From Kordiimonas sp. SCSIO 12603 (GTDB lineage: Bacteria > Pseudomonadota > Alphaproteobacteria > Sphingomonadales > Kordiimonadaceae), in NCBI RefSeq assembly GCF_024398035.1, contig NZ_CP073748.1, forward strand, positions 177,501-241,500: DNA of 64,000 nucleotides. Direction: 5' to 3'. Of the stretch, positions 21,320 to 29,442 are shown piece after piece (position 1 is the first letter of the stretch; every line of letters starts with the position of its first letter). A model generated the notes under the pieces. That model made no database searches and was not told the origin of the DNA. It saw nothing but the letters and a program-made list of their open reading frames with translations. The position numbers and the translations under genes are program-made.

Positions 21320-22381
21320 TTACCCCGCCAGTTTTCGCATCAGCATTTCAATAGGACCGCGCTTAAAAAAGCGTGACCAGAAATAAGCGAACACCAGCGC
21401 ATCAAAAGAAAAAAGCCCTGCCGCTATAACTGAATGCGTTGCAGTAAGATCAGAGCGTTCCAAAAGGCCAAGCCCTTCGAGGGCTCCCATCCCCACAAGA
21501 ATATGGGCTATATAAAGCGTGAGCGTCATACGGCCAGCGGGTGTGAACAGCCCCAAAAACTTCATTCTCTCAAGAAAAGGTGCAACCAGCAAACAAGCCC
21601 CTATCGCACAAGAAGCTGCAGCCATTCCGGCAAAACTATAAAGCGGCACAGGTGGAATTGGGCTGGTAGAAAAGAGAATGGCAATTTCTTTTGTATCAGG
21701 CCCTTCAATCATCCCCATCAAAATGGCCGATAATGTTTCAATCCCCAACAAGCCAACCAAACCGCCCAAGGCTAAAGCTATCTGTACTTTCATCTCTCCA
21801 AGCTTCACTTTGCTTAAAAGCAAGCCAAACAGGAAAAACGCGAGCCACGGAAATACAGGATGCCAGCCATTAAAAAATAGGTTCCTGACAAAACCACCCG
21901 CAGTCCAGAAACCCGAATATTCATAGGTTTCCCAATTCCAGCCAGCTTCATAATCAAAGGTAAAAAGCATGATCATGAAAAGCGCCATCACCGAGCCGAT
22001 AGCCAAAAGCAGTGTGGGTGTTTTTGTTTTTACAAACAACATTCCAAACAGGAAATAAAAGGCATAATAATGGAGGATATCTGCTTCAAAAATCAGCATA
22101 TTGGCAAGACCAGTTACAAGCAGAAATAAAGCACGTTTCACTGTAACGGAAAAAATCGGCACTGTTTCTGAACGGTTTGCTGCCAAACCTAATCCAAGGC
22201 CTGCAAGAACAACAAAGGTAGCAGCAGCTCGCCCCTGCATTCCTTCGGAAAGAGATGTGGACCAACTATCAGGTTCAAAGGTAACGCCCATAGCGATGGA
22301 AAAATTCACTATCACCATGCCAAAAAAAGCAAGAAAGCGAGCTAAATCAAGCCCCACAAGCCTTGAAGAATCCGTCGCCAC
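21320..22381 (-). CDS. DUF418-type multi-pass membrane protein
   Basis: The 353-residue product is an integral membrane protein with about ten hydrophobic segments. It opens with RLVGLDLARFLAFFGMVIVNF, the first helix pattern of the DUF418/heparan-N-acetyltransferase-like superfamily, and ends with FFKRGPIEMLMRKLAG, close to the GPLE.LxR ending of DUF418. The middle has GMAAASCAIGACLLV and FTPAGRMTLTLYIAH, also typical. These proteins are thought to be related to acyltransferases, but their reactions are not known. It is upstream of the PYROXD2-like gene on the same strand with a 61-base gap, so co-transcription is possible. Confidence 0.75.
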   Translation of the reverse strand: MATDSSRLVGLDLARFLAFFGMVIVNFSIAMGVTFEPDSWSTSLSEGMQGRAAATFVVLAGLGLGLAANRSETVPIFSVTVKRALFLLVTGLANMLIFEADILHYYAFYFLFGMLFVKTKTPTLLLAIGSVMALFMIMLFTFDYEAGWNWETYEYSGFWTAGGFVRNLFFNGWHPVFPWLAFFLFGLLLSKVKLGEMKVQIALALGGLVGLLGIETLSAILMGMIEGPDTKEIAILFSTSPIPPVPLYSFAGMAAASCAIGACLLVAPFLERMKFLGLFTPAGRMTLTLYIAHILVGMGALEGLGLLERSDLTATHSVIAAGLFSFDALVFAYFWSRFFKRGPIEMLMRKLAG

Positions 22382-22450
22382 ATTATCCCCCTACAGAATA
22401 AAGCCATTCACTGAATATCTACCTTTTAGGTTGGTATCAGCCTTTCGGTT

Positions 22451-23257
22451 TCAAGACCATAGATAGCACCGGGTTTCATAGCCAAAAATATCGAATGGCA
22501 TTATTTCACTAACAGGCTGCTGAGCAGCACCGTAACAAACATGCACAGGCAGAAGATGTTCTTCTCTGGGGTGACAATATCTGGCGTGAGGTGCGTCAGC
22601 CCACCCTGAAAGGGCGCTAGCTCTTTCCTCTTCGGAAATATTTGGCGCTTTCAATGCTTGATCCAGCCACCTGTGGAAAGCTCTGTTTTTATTTATGTTT
22701 TCTGTACGCCCTCTTTGACGTAAGGCACGCATATTATGGAATGTCATACCGGAGCCAATAATCATTACCCCTTTGCGCCTCAATTCAGCCATACGCTTCC
22801 CAAGATTAATATGGAACTCAGGGTCCAAGTTCCTATGCATGGAAATTTGAACAACAGGGATACCCGCTTCAGGAAACAATAACTTAAGGGGTACAAACAT
22901 GCCGTGGTCGAACCCTCTTTCAGAATTAACTATTGTATCAATCCCAGCATCACACAGTATTTGATGGGTACTTGCAGCTAAAAAGGGCGCTCCTGTTGTA
23001 GGATACAGGATTTCGTACGCCTCTTTTGGAAACCCGTAGTAATCATAGATTAATTCAGGTTTTTCAGCGCCAGTAACCTGCACTTGTTTTTCTTCCCAGT
23101 GCGCACTGAACATCAAAATAGCCTTGGGTTTAGGTAGCTTTTTCTTCAAAGCCTGCATGGTTTCAACCATATCTGCGTGACGTATATCGCCCATCAACGG
23201 CAACGGTCCACCGCCATGGGAAACAAATAAGATTGGCATTTTTTCCAGTTCGGTCAT
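22451..23257 (-). CDS. LigB-type extradiol ring-cleavage dioxygenase, YgiD-like
   Basis: The 268-residue product belongs to the class III extradiol dioxygenase family, close to 4,5-DOPA dioxygenases such as YgiD. Metal-site candidates are the His of VSHGGGPLPLMG at the N-terminus, the His of SAHWEE (about residue 50) and the His in RGFDHGMFVPLKLLFP; VMIIGSGMTFHNMRAL is also characteristic. It would open a catechol ring with oxygen in the cytoplasm. The frame is open 32 residues upstream, but the family begins near the chosen ATG; the Shine-Dalgarno is weak, so the start is not certain. Confidence 0.82.
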   Translation of the reverse strand: MTELEKMPILFVSHGGGPLPLMGDIRHADMVETMQALKKKLPKPKAILMFSAHWEEKQVQVTGAEKPELIYDYYGFPKEAYEILYPTTGAPFLAASTHQILCDAGIDTIVNSERGFDHGMFVPLKLLFPEAGIPVVQISMHRNLDPEFHINLGKRMAELRRKGVMIIGSGMTFHNMRALRQRGRTENINKNRAFHRWLDQALKAPNISEEERASALSGWADAPHARYCHPREEHLLPVHVCYGAAQQPVSEIMPFDIFGYETRCYLWS

Positions 23258-23382
23258 TTCCAAACACCACCATTTTCTATTCATCTGGTTTGCTGAATAT
23301 AGATATGGCTTAAGAACCTCGGTAGAGAGCGATATCGGGAAGCATTGTTCCAAATTTTGAAACGCTTGATTGGCTCAATAAA

Positions 23383-23411
23383 AAAAGCACCAGACATGCC
23401 GGTGCTTTTCA
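23383..23411 (-). terminator. Terminator after hslO
   Basis: Nine-base arms AAAAGCACC (23383-23391) and GGTGCTTTT (23401-23409) enclose a nine-base loop. On the minus strand the stem ends in a run of T. It lies 26 bases past the hslO stop and closes the argD-argF-hslO group. Confidence 0.85.
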
Positions 23412-23436
23412 AACATTCACAATCTTGCCAATAGCC

Positions 23437-24387
23437 TTAGCTAGCGCGCGTTTCTTCGGGCAAGAAATAATATGTGGTATTGCAGAACTGGCAATTTACA
23501 TCAATCTTGCCGTTCTCTTTGGTCATATCTGCGATATCTTCATCCGAGAAACCTTGAAGAACAGTCTGCAGGCGTTCGCGGGAACAACGACATTGGTGCG
23601 CCATGGTAGACGATTCAAACACACGCACACCATCTTCGTTATAAAGACGGTATAGGAGCTGGTCGAGATCGAGTTGCGGATCAAGAAGTTCTTCTGATTT
23701 CACACTAGACATCAGGATGGATGCCCGGTCCCAATGCTCCTGAGTTTCACGGTCCAGGATACGTTCCTGCCCCACTTCACCGCGCGCCAAATGCTGCACC
23801 ATAAGGCCGCCTGCACGCCAGTTACCGGAAACAGGGTCTTTATCGCAATTCAAACGAATTTCTGTAGGTGTCTGCTCACTATTCTGGAAATAGTTACGCG
23901 CTACTTCAGCCAGTGTTTCGCCTTTCAGCTCAACAATGCCTTGATAACGATCCATCTTATCACCTTGATCGATGGTCAGCGCCAGATAGCCACCTTTGCT
24001 CCCAATCATGCCCTGGAAGCTAGGGTTTTTACCAAATGTAGAAAGCTTTTGCTGATCAATATCTGCATAGCCACGCACCCGACCAATACCATCTTCACGG
24101 CGCTCATAATCCGCAACCATCATGGGGATCGGGCCCGCTGATTTGGTTTGCAAGGTTACAATACCATCAAATTTCATGATGGAACCCAGCATACCAGTAA
24201 GCACCAGCATTTCGCCAAGAATACGAGCAACAGGCTCAGGGTAGTCATGAGCTTTCAAAATCTGGTCCACCACAGTACCAAAACGCACTGCGCGGCCACG
24301 CACATCCATTCCCTCAATCTGGAACGGACGAACTTCATTATCCCGGCTACCTTCCGGGTCTTTCACAACAATCGGTGTTTCAGTCAT
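23437..24387 (-). CDS. hslO: Redox-regulated chaperone Hsp33
   Basis: Hsp33 is a cytoplasmic holdase activated by oxidation. The 316-residue product shows the family features: the conserved core EMLVLTGMLGSIMKFDGIVTLQTKS, and the C-terminal zinc switch with QCRCSRERL and CQFC, giving four Cys ligands. Oxidation of these releases zinc and exposes the client-binding surface. A TTG lies just before the ATG, but ATG at 24387 is the natural start. It follows argF with a 38-base gap and is probably the last gene of argD-argF-hslO, a grouping common in alphaproteobacteria. Confidence 0.95.
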   Translation of the reverse strand: MTETPIVVKDPEGSRDNEVRPFQIEGMDVRGRAVRFGTVVDQILKAHDYPEPVARILGEMLVLTGMLGSIMKFDGIVTLQTKSAGPIPMMVADYERREDGIGRVRGYADIDQQKLSTFGKNPSFQGMIGSKGGYLALTIDQGDKMDRYQGIVELKGETLAEVARNYFQNSEQTPTEIRLNCDKDPVSGNWRAGGLMVQHLARGEVGQERILDRETQEHWDRASILMSSVKSEELLDPQLDLDQLLYRLYNEDGVRVFESSTMAHQCRCSRERLQTVLQGFSDEDIADMTKENGKIDVNCQFCNTTYYFLPEETRAS

Positions 24388-24425
24388 CAAACTTACTACG
24401 TTTACTAATTCAAATTGGTGCCGGT

Positions 24426-25364
24426 TTATATTTTACCAAGACACCATGCAAGAACTGCTTTCTGTGCATGGAGACGGTTTTCCGCTTCATCCCATACAAC
24501 TGATTGCGGGCCGTCGATTACGCGGTTGGTTACTTCCTCACCGCGGTGTGCTGGCAAACAGTGCAGGAACAAAGCATCCGGCAAAGCTTGCGCCATTAGG
24601 TGGCTATTCACCTGGAAAGGTTCAAGGGCCCGCATACGGGAGCCTGTTTTATCATCCCCCATGGAAACCCAAGTATCAGTGAATACAGCCTCAGCGCCTT
24701 TTACAGCAAGCATCGGATCATCGGTGATTTTAATATCACCGCCCATTTCCTCTGCCCAATCAAGAACCTCATCAAATGGCCCGTATTCAAGCGGACAACC
24801 GATGGTAAGGGAGAAATTAAACTTCACAGCTGCTTCAATAAGAGAAGCTGCAACATTATTACCGTCGCCCACCCATGCGATCTTGCGACCAGCGATCGGC
24901 CCAAGGTGTTCTTCAATCGTCATCACATCCGCCATAAGCTGGCAAGGGTGCGAGAGATCGGTGAGCGCATTAATAACTGGCACATCACCTTCATCAGCCA
25001 GCTCAAGCACGGCTTCATGTGTGTTAGCGCGGATCATAATCGCATCAACATACCGGCTCATAACCTTAGCGGTATCACCAATAGTTTCACCGCGGCCCAG
25101 TTGCATATTATTGCCTTGCAATACAACGGTTTTACCGCCCAGCTGCTGCATCGCCATCTCAAAGCTTACACGGGTACGCGTAGATGATTTTTCAAAAATC
25201 ATCGCCAACGTATGACCATCAAGCGGTGCACCTTGGTCCACCGCTCCTTTAGGCATACCTCGTCGCGCCTCTTTCCATTTCATGGCCGTATCAAGGATAT
25301 GGCGCAGGGTTTCTGCAGGAATATCCCGAAGGTCAATAAAATGGTTAAAAGACGCATTACTCAT
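24426..25364 (-). CDS. argF: Ornithine carbamoyltransferase
   Basis: ArgF condenses ornithine and carbamoyl phosphate to citrulline in arginine synthesis. The 312-residue product has the carbamoyl-phosphate loop FEKSSTRTRVSFE, the ornithine loop family motif HPCQLMAD, and near the C-terminus HCLPAHRGEEV with the active-site Cys. All catalytic motifs are intact. It follows argD by 24 bases, so the two arginine genes are likely one transcript. Confidence 0.96.
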   Translation of the reverse strand: MSNASFNHFIDLRDIPAETLRHILDTAMKWKEARRGMPKGAVDQGAPLDGHTLAMIFEKSSTRTRVSFEMAMQQLGGKTVVLQGNNMQLGRGETIGDTAKVMSRYVDAIMIRANTHEAVLELADEGDVPVINALTDLSHPCQLMADVMTIEEHLGPIAGRKIAWVGDGNNVAASLIEAAVKFNFSLTIGCPLEYGPFDEVLDWAEEMGGDIKITDDPMLAVKGAEAVFTDTWVSMGDDKTGSRMRALEPFQVNSHLMAQALPDALFLHCLPAHRGEEVTNRVIDGPQSVVWDEAENRLHAQKAVLAWCLGKI

Positions 25365-25388
25365 GGCATTTACTTTCTTTAGTTAAGT

Positions 25389-26573
25389 TTATTCAGCCTT
25401 AGACGCAAAATCTGTGAGACATGCATCAAGAATTTCAATTGCTTCATCAAGGTGGCTGTCATCAATAATCAGCGGTGGCAGCATACGTACGACCATATCA
25501 CCAGCAACAGCAGGCAATAGACCACGACCAATCAAATCAGTTACGATATCGCGTGTTGGGATAGACGGCACTCGAATACCAGCCATTAGGCCAGAACCAC
25601 GCACTTCCTCAATCAGTGTTGGGTGCTTCTGTTGAAGCGCAGCAAGGCGGCCCTGAAGTTTGTCACCCATTTCTTTTGAATGCTCAAGGAAACCAGGCTT
25701 CAGCATTTCATCAAGAACAGCATTACCAACAGCCATTGCAAGCGGGTTACCGCCGTATGTTGTGCCGTGGGAACCAACAACCATGCCTGACGCAGCATCT
25801 TCTGTTGCAAGTACAGCACCAAGCGGGAAGCCGCCGCCAATACCCTTCGCACATGCAATGATATCCGCTTTCACGTCAGACCATTCGTGCGCAAACAGCT
25901 TACCCGTACGGCCCATGCCACACTGGATTTCATCACATACAAATAGAAGGCCGTTGTCATCACAGATTTTACGAAGTTCCTGCATCACTTCAGCCGGAAT
26001 TGGGCGGATACCGCCTTCACCTTGCACTGGCTCAATCATAATACCACCAGTGTTCGGACCAATTGCCGCTTTCACAGCATCCAGATCACAGAATGGTACA
26101 ACATCAAAACCGTCTGGCAGTGGCTCAAAACCTTTTGTCAGTTTTTCCTGACCAGCCGCCGCGATACCCGCAAGAGTACGGCCGTGGAAAGCAGATGCGA
26201 ATGTGATCAAACGGTATTTACCAGCATTGCCTTTATCGTGGTGGTATTTACGCACCATCTTGATACAAAGCTCCGTTGATTCAGCGCCTGAGTTTGTGAA
26301 GAAAACAGTATCAGCGCAGCTTGCATCCACCAGACGCTGTGCAAGACGTTCACCACCAGGGATCTGGTAAGTATTGGCTGTATGCCATAGTTTCTTACCT
26401 TGTTCAGCAAGCGCATTCACAAGTGTTGGATGTGAATGGCCAAGACACATAACGCCAATACCTGAATAGAAGTCCAGGTATTTTTTGCCATCAGTGTCAT
26501 ACAGATACATGCCTTCGCCACGCTCAAAAGCGACAGGTTGGCGAGCGTAGGTTGGCATTACTGGTGTAATCAC
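25389..26573 (-). CDS. argD: Acetylornithine aminotransferase
   Basis: ArgD is a PLP enzyme that transaminates N-acetylglutamate semialdehyde with glutamate in arginine synthesis; many also act on succinyldiaminopimelate. The 394-residue length is usual. It has FTNSGAESTELCIKMVRKYH for phosphate binding, the motif VCDEIQCGMGRTGK with the cofactor Asp, and ACAKGIGGGFPLGAVLA with the PLP Lys. The 164-base gap upstream contains a direct repeat of GAACCGG (near 26628 and 26653) but no clear promoter could be named. Confidence 0.95.
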   Translation of the reverse strand: MITPVMPTYARQPVAFERGEGMYLYDTDGKKYLDFYSGIGVMCLGHSHPTLVNALAEQGKKLWHTANTYQIPGGERLAQRLVDASCADTVFFTNSGAESTELCIKMVRKYHHDKGNAGKYRLITFASAFHGRTLAGIAAAGQEKLTKGFEPLPDGFDVVPFCDLDAVKAAIGPNTGGIMIEPVQGEGGIRPIPAEVMQELRKICDDNGLLFVCDEIQCGMGRTGKLFAHEWSDVKADIIACAKGIGGGFPLGAVLATEDAASGMVVGSHGTTYGGNPLAMAVGNAVLDEMLKPGFLEHSKEMGDKLQGRLAALQQKHPTLIEEVRGSGLMAGIRVPSIPTRDIVTDLIGRGLLPAVAGDMVVRMLPPLIIDDSHLDEAIEILDACLTDFASKAE

Positions 26574-26737
26574 GATTTGTCTCCTCAGGCGGCCTCATTC
26601 GGCGGGCCAAATGCTCTTAGAAAATAGTGAACCGGCACGCTACTGCGAACCGGTTAATTTGGGCGGGCTCAGAATGCCTCTAGGATTTTGTGAAGTCAAT
26701 CCACCGTAGATGAAATTCCTAGGTTTTCGTTACGTTT

Positions 26738-27562
26738 TTACGCTTTTAGGCGGTATCCCTTTTTAAACACTCGGTATACGGCGATTGTAAGAACAATATT
26801 AATGACGAGTGTGTAAAGAATACCTGTTGTGAGATCGCTATCCGCACGGTCAATGAAACCATACCGGAAACCATCAATCATATAGAAGAACGGGTTAATA
26901 CTGGAAAACACCTGCCAACCATCGCTCAAACGTTCAACAGAATAGAAAGTTCCAGACAGAAGGCTGAGCGGTGCGATAACAAAATTGGTTATCGCCGCAG
27001 AGTGGTCAAACTTTTCTGCCCAAACACCTGTCAGCACACCGATAAGCGCCAGCATTGCACTTGCCGATACAGCGAAATAGATCACTGCCCACACGTGCTG
27101 CACTTCCATCGTGATGCCCGGCATAAGAACAAACGCAGCACCTACAAAGGCACCAACAAGAAGGCCGCGTGTCACGCCGCCAGCCAGATAACCAACCGTA
27201 AGTTCAATCGAAGAAAGCGGCGGCATAAGGGTATCAACAATATTGCCTTGAACTTTGGCAATCAAAATTGAAGAAGAAGTATTGGCAAAAGCATTTTGAA
27301 GCATCGCCATAACCATCAAACCCGGCGCAAGGAACTGGTTATAAGGCATACCAGCAATCATGCGGCCATCACCACCAAGCGCCAGAGAAAAAATCACCAT
27401 AAAGAGAATTGTGGTTACAGCAGGAGCTGCCAGCGTCTGTGACCACACCTTCATGAATCGGCGCGACTCGCGAACATATAGAGTCCATAAACCAAGCCAA
27501 TTTACGGTTCCAATCGACCTAGCGCCCAGTTCGCTATAGTTTTTTTGTACGTCTGACTGCAC
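26738..27562 (-). CDS. ABC-2 type transporter permease
   Basis: The 274-residue product has six hydrophobic segments in the ABC-2 membrane domain pattern: an N-terminal amphipathic region, then LAAPAVTTILFMVIFSLAL, FLAPGLMVMAMLQNAF, and the conserved NIVDTLMPPLSSIELTVGYL and FVIAPLSLLSGTFYSVERL stretches. It resembles YadH-type permeases, whose substrates are unknown. No ATP-binding partner gene is next to it in this window, which is unusual because most are paired. It diverges from gcrA across 159 bases. Confidence 0.85.
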   Translation of the reverse strand: MQSDVQKNYSELGARSIGTVNWLGLWTLYVRESRRFMKVWSQTLAAPAVTTILFMVIFSLALGGDGRMIAGMPYNQFLAPGLMVMAMLQNAFANTSSSILIAKVQGNIVDTLMPPLSSIELTVGYLAGGVTRGLLVGAFVGAAFVLMPGITMEVQHVWAVIYFAVSASAMLALIGVLTGVWAEKFDHSAAITNFVIAPLSLLSGTFYSVERLSDGWQVFSSINPFFYMIDGFRYGFIDRADSDLTTGILYTLVINIVLTIAVYRVFKKGYRLKA

Positions 27563-27721
27563 AAACAGCTCCTTTTTTCACCTCAAAACCCCATTTTCTG
27601 GAGCGCCGTAAGCATATGGGGTCAAAAGCCCCCTTGGCAAGAGGGGGGTGAGGGCGATATAAGCAACATTAATTGGCGTCATGCGCAAAAATTATTAGCC
27701 ATATGTATAAAAGGAATAAAA

Positions 27722-28138
27722 ATGGCCTGGACGGAAGACCGTATCGAAAAACTGAGACAGCTTTGGGATGAAGGCTTAAGCGCAAGCCAAATTGCAGCCA
27801 AGCTGGGTGAAGGCGTAACAAGAAACGCCGTTATCGGTAAGGCTCACAGGCTTGGTCTGAAATCGCGCCCGTCTCCTGTGAAAAAAGACACAGACAAGAA
27901 GAAGGCAGCGCCGAAGCGTGTAGCAAAGAAGGTTGATAAAAAGCTTGTCTCCCTTCTCGACCTCACAGACCGCATGTGTAAATGGCCGATCGGGCACCCA
28001 GGTGATGATGATTTCCACTTCTGCGGCAAACCATCGGAGCCAGGCATGCCATATTGTGCTGGCCACTGTGCCGAAGCATATCAGGCACAACCTCCACGCC
28101 GTGACCGCGCGAAACCACCGCGCCCGCCAATTATGTAA
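27722..28138 (+). CDS. gcrA: GcrA cell-cycle regulator
   Basis: GcrA is the alphaproteobacterial sigma-70 cofactor that activates genes at GANTC sites methylated by CcrM. The 138-residue product has the N-terminal HTH MAWTEDRIEKLRQLWDEG, continuing to AAKLGEGVTRNAVIGKAHRLGL. A basic Lys-rich linker follows, and then the C-terminal RNA-polymerase-binding part with Cys residues MCKWPIGHPGDDDFHFCGK and YCAGHC. All parts are complete. AAAGGAATAAAA precedes the ATG. Confidence 0.95.
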   Translation: MAWTEDRIEKLRQLWDEGLSASQIAAKLGEGVTRNAVIGKAHRLGLKSRPSPVKKDTDKKKAAPKRVAKKVDKKLVSLLDLTDRMCKWPIGHPGDDDFHFCGKPSEPGMPYCAGHCAEAYQAQPPRRDRAKPPRPPIM

Positions 28139-28174
28139 TTGGTTTAACCAGTTCACATTTTGCCAGATTTTCTC

Positions 28175-28206
28175 TTAACGCTTGCCCCGGAAGGTGCAGG
28201 CGTTAA
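28175..28206. other. Long inverted repeat between gcrA and the cytochrome c' gene
   Basis: Eleven-base arms TTAACGCTTGC and GCAGGCGTTAA, which pair with one wobble, enclose a ten-base loop. No T-run follows, so it is not a standard intrinsic terminator. It lies 36 bases past the gcrA stop and 54 bases before the next start. It may be a weak terminator or a protein-binding site. Confidence 0.4.
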
Positions 28207-28260
28207 ACTTATCAAGTCAGGAACAAGTGATACACTTCTTAGGAAGCATAGGGGAAGCAA

Positions 28261-28722
28261 GTGAAATCAGTAGTAATTAAGGCCATGATCGCCGCGTCAT
28301 GTATATCCGCAGCGTCTTTCGCATCCAGTTTTGAACAGGAAGAAAAGAGATTCCCAGAATCTCAGTACCGTCATGATGTGATGGAGATGTCCAAACTTTC
28401 GCTTTCCGGTATCCTCCAGCATTTCCGAGGACAGGCAAACCATGAAGGCCATATTGCTGAACTCGCTGATATGATGGCAAAATCTGCTGCACTTTCAAAA
28501 GCTACTTTTGCAAAAGACACGCGCGGCATGGAAGGTCACACTGAAGCAAAAGATAAAATTTGGGATAACTGGGAAGATTTCGCGTCACGCATGGATGCTT
28601 ATGCGGCAGACACAAAAGCCTTTGCAGAAGCTGCAAAAACTGGCGATCCCGCTGTTATGCGTCCAGCTTTTGGTAAAGCCGTTAAAAACTGCAAAAGCTG
28701 CCACGACGAATACCGCAAGTAG
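28261..28722 (+). CDS. Cytochrome c' (class II c-type cytochrome)
   Basis: The 153-residue product has an N-terminal signal peptide (about residues 1-22, ending SAASFASS). Four helices follow, and the haem motif CKSCH lies almost at the C-terminus (NCKSCHDEYRK), the hallmark of the cytochrome c' / class II family. It is exported and acts in the periplasm, probably in electron transfer or nitric-oxide binding. It starts at GTG with AGGGGAAGCAA in front. A strong terminator follows. The convergent gene on the other strand encodes a cytochrome b561, a natural membrane partner. Confidence 0.88.
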   Translation: MKSVVIKAMIAASCISAASFASSFEQEEKRFPESQYRHDVMEMSKLSLSGILQHFRGQANHEGHIAELADMMAKSAALSKATFAKDTRGMEGHTEAKDKIWDNWEDFASRMDAYAADTKAFAEAAKTGDPAVMRPAFGKAVKNCKSCHDEYRK

Positions 28723-28746
28723 AAAAACACTTATTTTATAGATACT

Positions 28747-28762
28747 TGTTTCACGTGGAACG
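28747..28762. promoter_or_regulatory. Candidate parS (ParB-binding) site
   Basis: The 16-base sequence TGTTTCACGTGGAACG differs from the widespread parS palindrome TGTTTCACGTGAAACA at two positions, and both changes keep or mirror forms seen in parS half-sites. It lies in the gap between two convergent genes, just before a terminator. ParB nucleates on such sites to organise the origin region. parA and parB are not in the window, so this rests on motif similarity. Confidence 0.6.
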
Positions 28763-28766
28763 ATCA

Positions 28767-28798
28767 GCCAGCTTCATCAAGGAGCTGGCATTTTTTTT
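28767..28798 (+). terminator. Terminator after the cytochrome c' gene
   Basis: Arms GCCAGCT (28767-28773) and AGCTGGC (28783-28789) with a nine-base loop are followed by eight T on the plus strand. It ends at the stop of the convergent cytochrome b561 gene. Confidence 0.88.
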
Positions 28799-29441
28799 AT
28801 TGATAAGCAGGGATATACCAATAGAGCAGCAAAGCAACGGCCACAGCCATCGTTATTGCAAGCATTATAGACCCGCCTTTCAAACTAAGGTCACGATTAA
28901 CTACCTTCGCCCAGCCAGTAAGCATTGGCATGATCAGTTTCTGTTTCTTTATTAATTCATAAAAAAGTACAGCCAAGATATGCAGGCCAATAAGCCCCAT
29001 GAGACCATATCCCAGATATTCATGGATATTCGTAATGGCATTACTGTCGTTCGCATAAACACTAAACGGCCCGCCGAACAACATGCCATCTGATGAAAAC
29101 AAGCCAAGAACCGCTTGAACAAATAGTGCAAGCAACATCAGAATAACTGACCACCCTCCAAGAGGGTTATGCCCAATATGGCTGTTATCACCCTTTAGAT
29201 ATGACCTAACGCCTGATGGTCCTTTTAGGAAGAACGCAAAGCGCGCTGTATCACTTCCAACAAAGCCCCAAAGAATACGCCACAACACAAGACCAATGAT
29301 GGCAACACCGGAATAATAATGCATATCGGCATAGATACCGAACTTGTCCTGAAACGCAGAATAAAGTGACAGACCAAACAACAGCGCAAGGGACCAGTGA
29401 AAAACCCTAACCGCACCGTCCCATAGTTTGATCTTATTCAT
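28797..29441 (-). CDS. Cytochrome b561 family protein
   Basis: The 214-residue product is a four- to five-helix membrane protein with the cytochrome b561 pattern. RVFHWSLALLFGLSLY (His in helix I), DMHYYSGVAIIGLVLWRILWGFVG (His in helix II) and LHILAVLFYELIKKQKLI (His in the fourth helix) are the probable b-haem ligands. RILWGFVGS is a strong family mark. It would move electrons in the inner membrane, possibly to the cytochrome c' encoded opposite. The frame stays open 27 residues upstream, but GGGAG precedes the ATG at 29441, which lies one base after the E1-beta stop, so it is co-translated with the E1 genes. Confidence 0.87.
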   Translation of the reverse strand: MNKIKLWDGAVRVFHWSLALLFGLSLYSAFQDKFGIYADMHYYSGVAIIGLVLWRILWGFVGSDTARFAFFLKGPSGVRSYLKGDNSHIGHNPLGGWSVILMLLALFVQAVLGLFSSDGMLFGGPFSVYANDSNAITNIHEYLGYGLMGLIGLHILAVLFYELIKKQKLIMPMLTGWAKVVNRDLSLKGGSIMLAITMAVAVALLLYWYIPAYQ

Positions 29442-29442
29442 A

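Noticed and set aside
27563-27721. A regulatory RNA between the ABC permease and gcrA
   Set aside because: The gap has a G-rich patch near 27640-27655 but no stable structure or T-run that would support an RNA gene.
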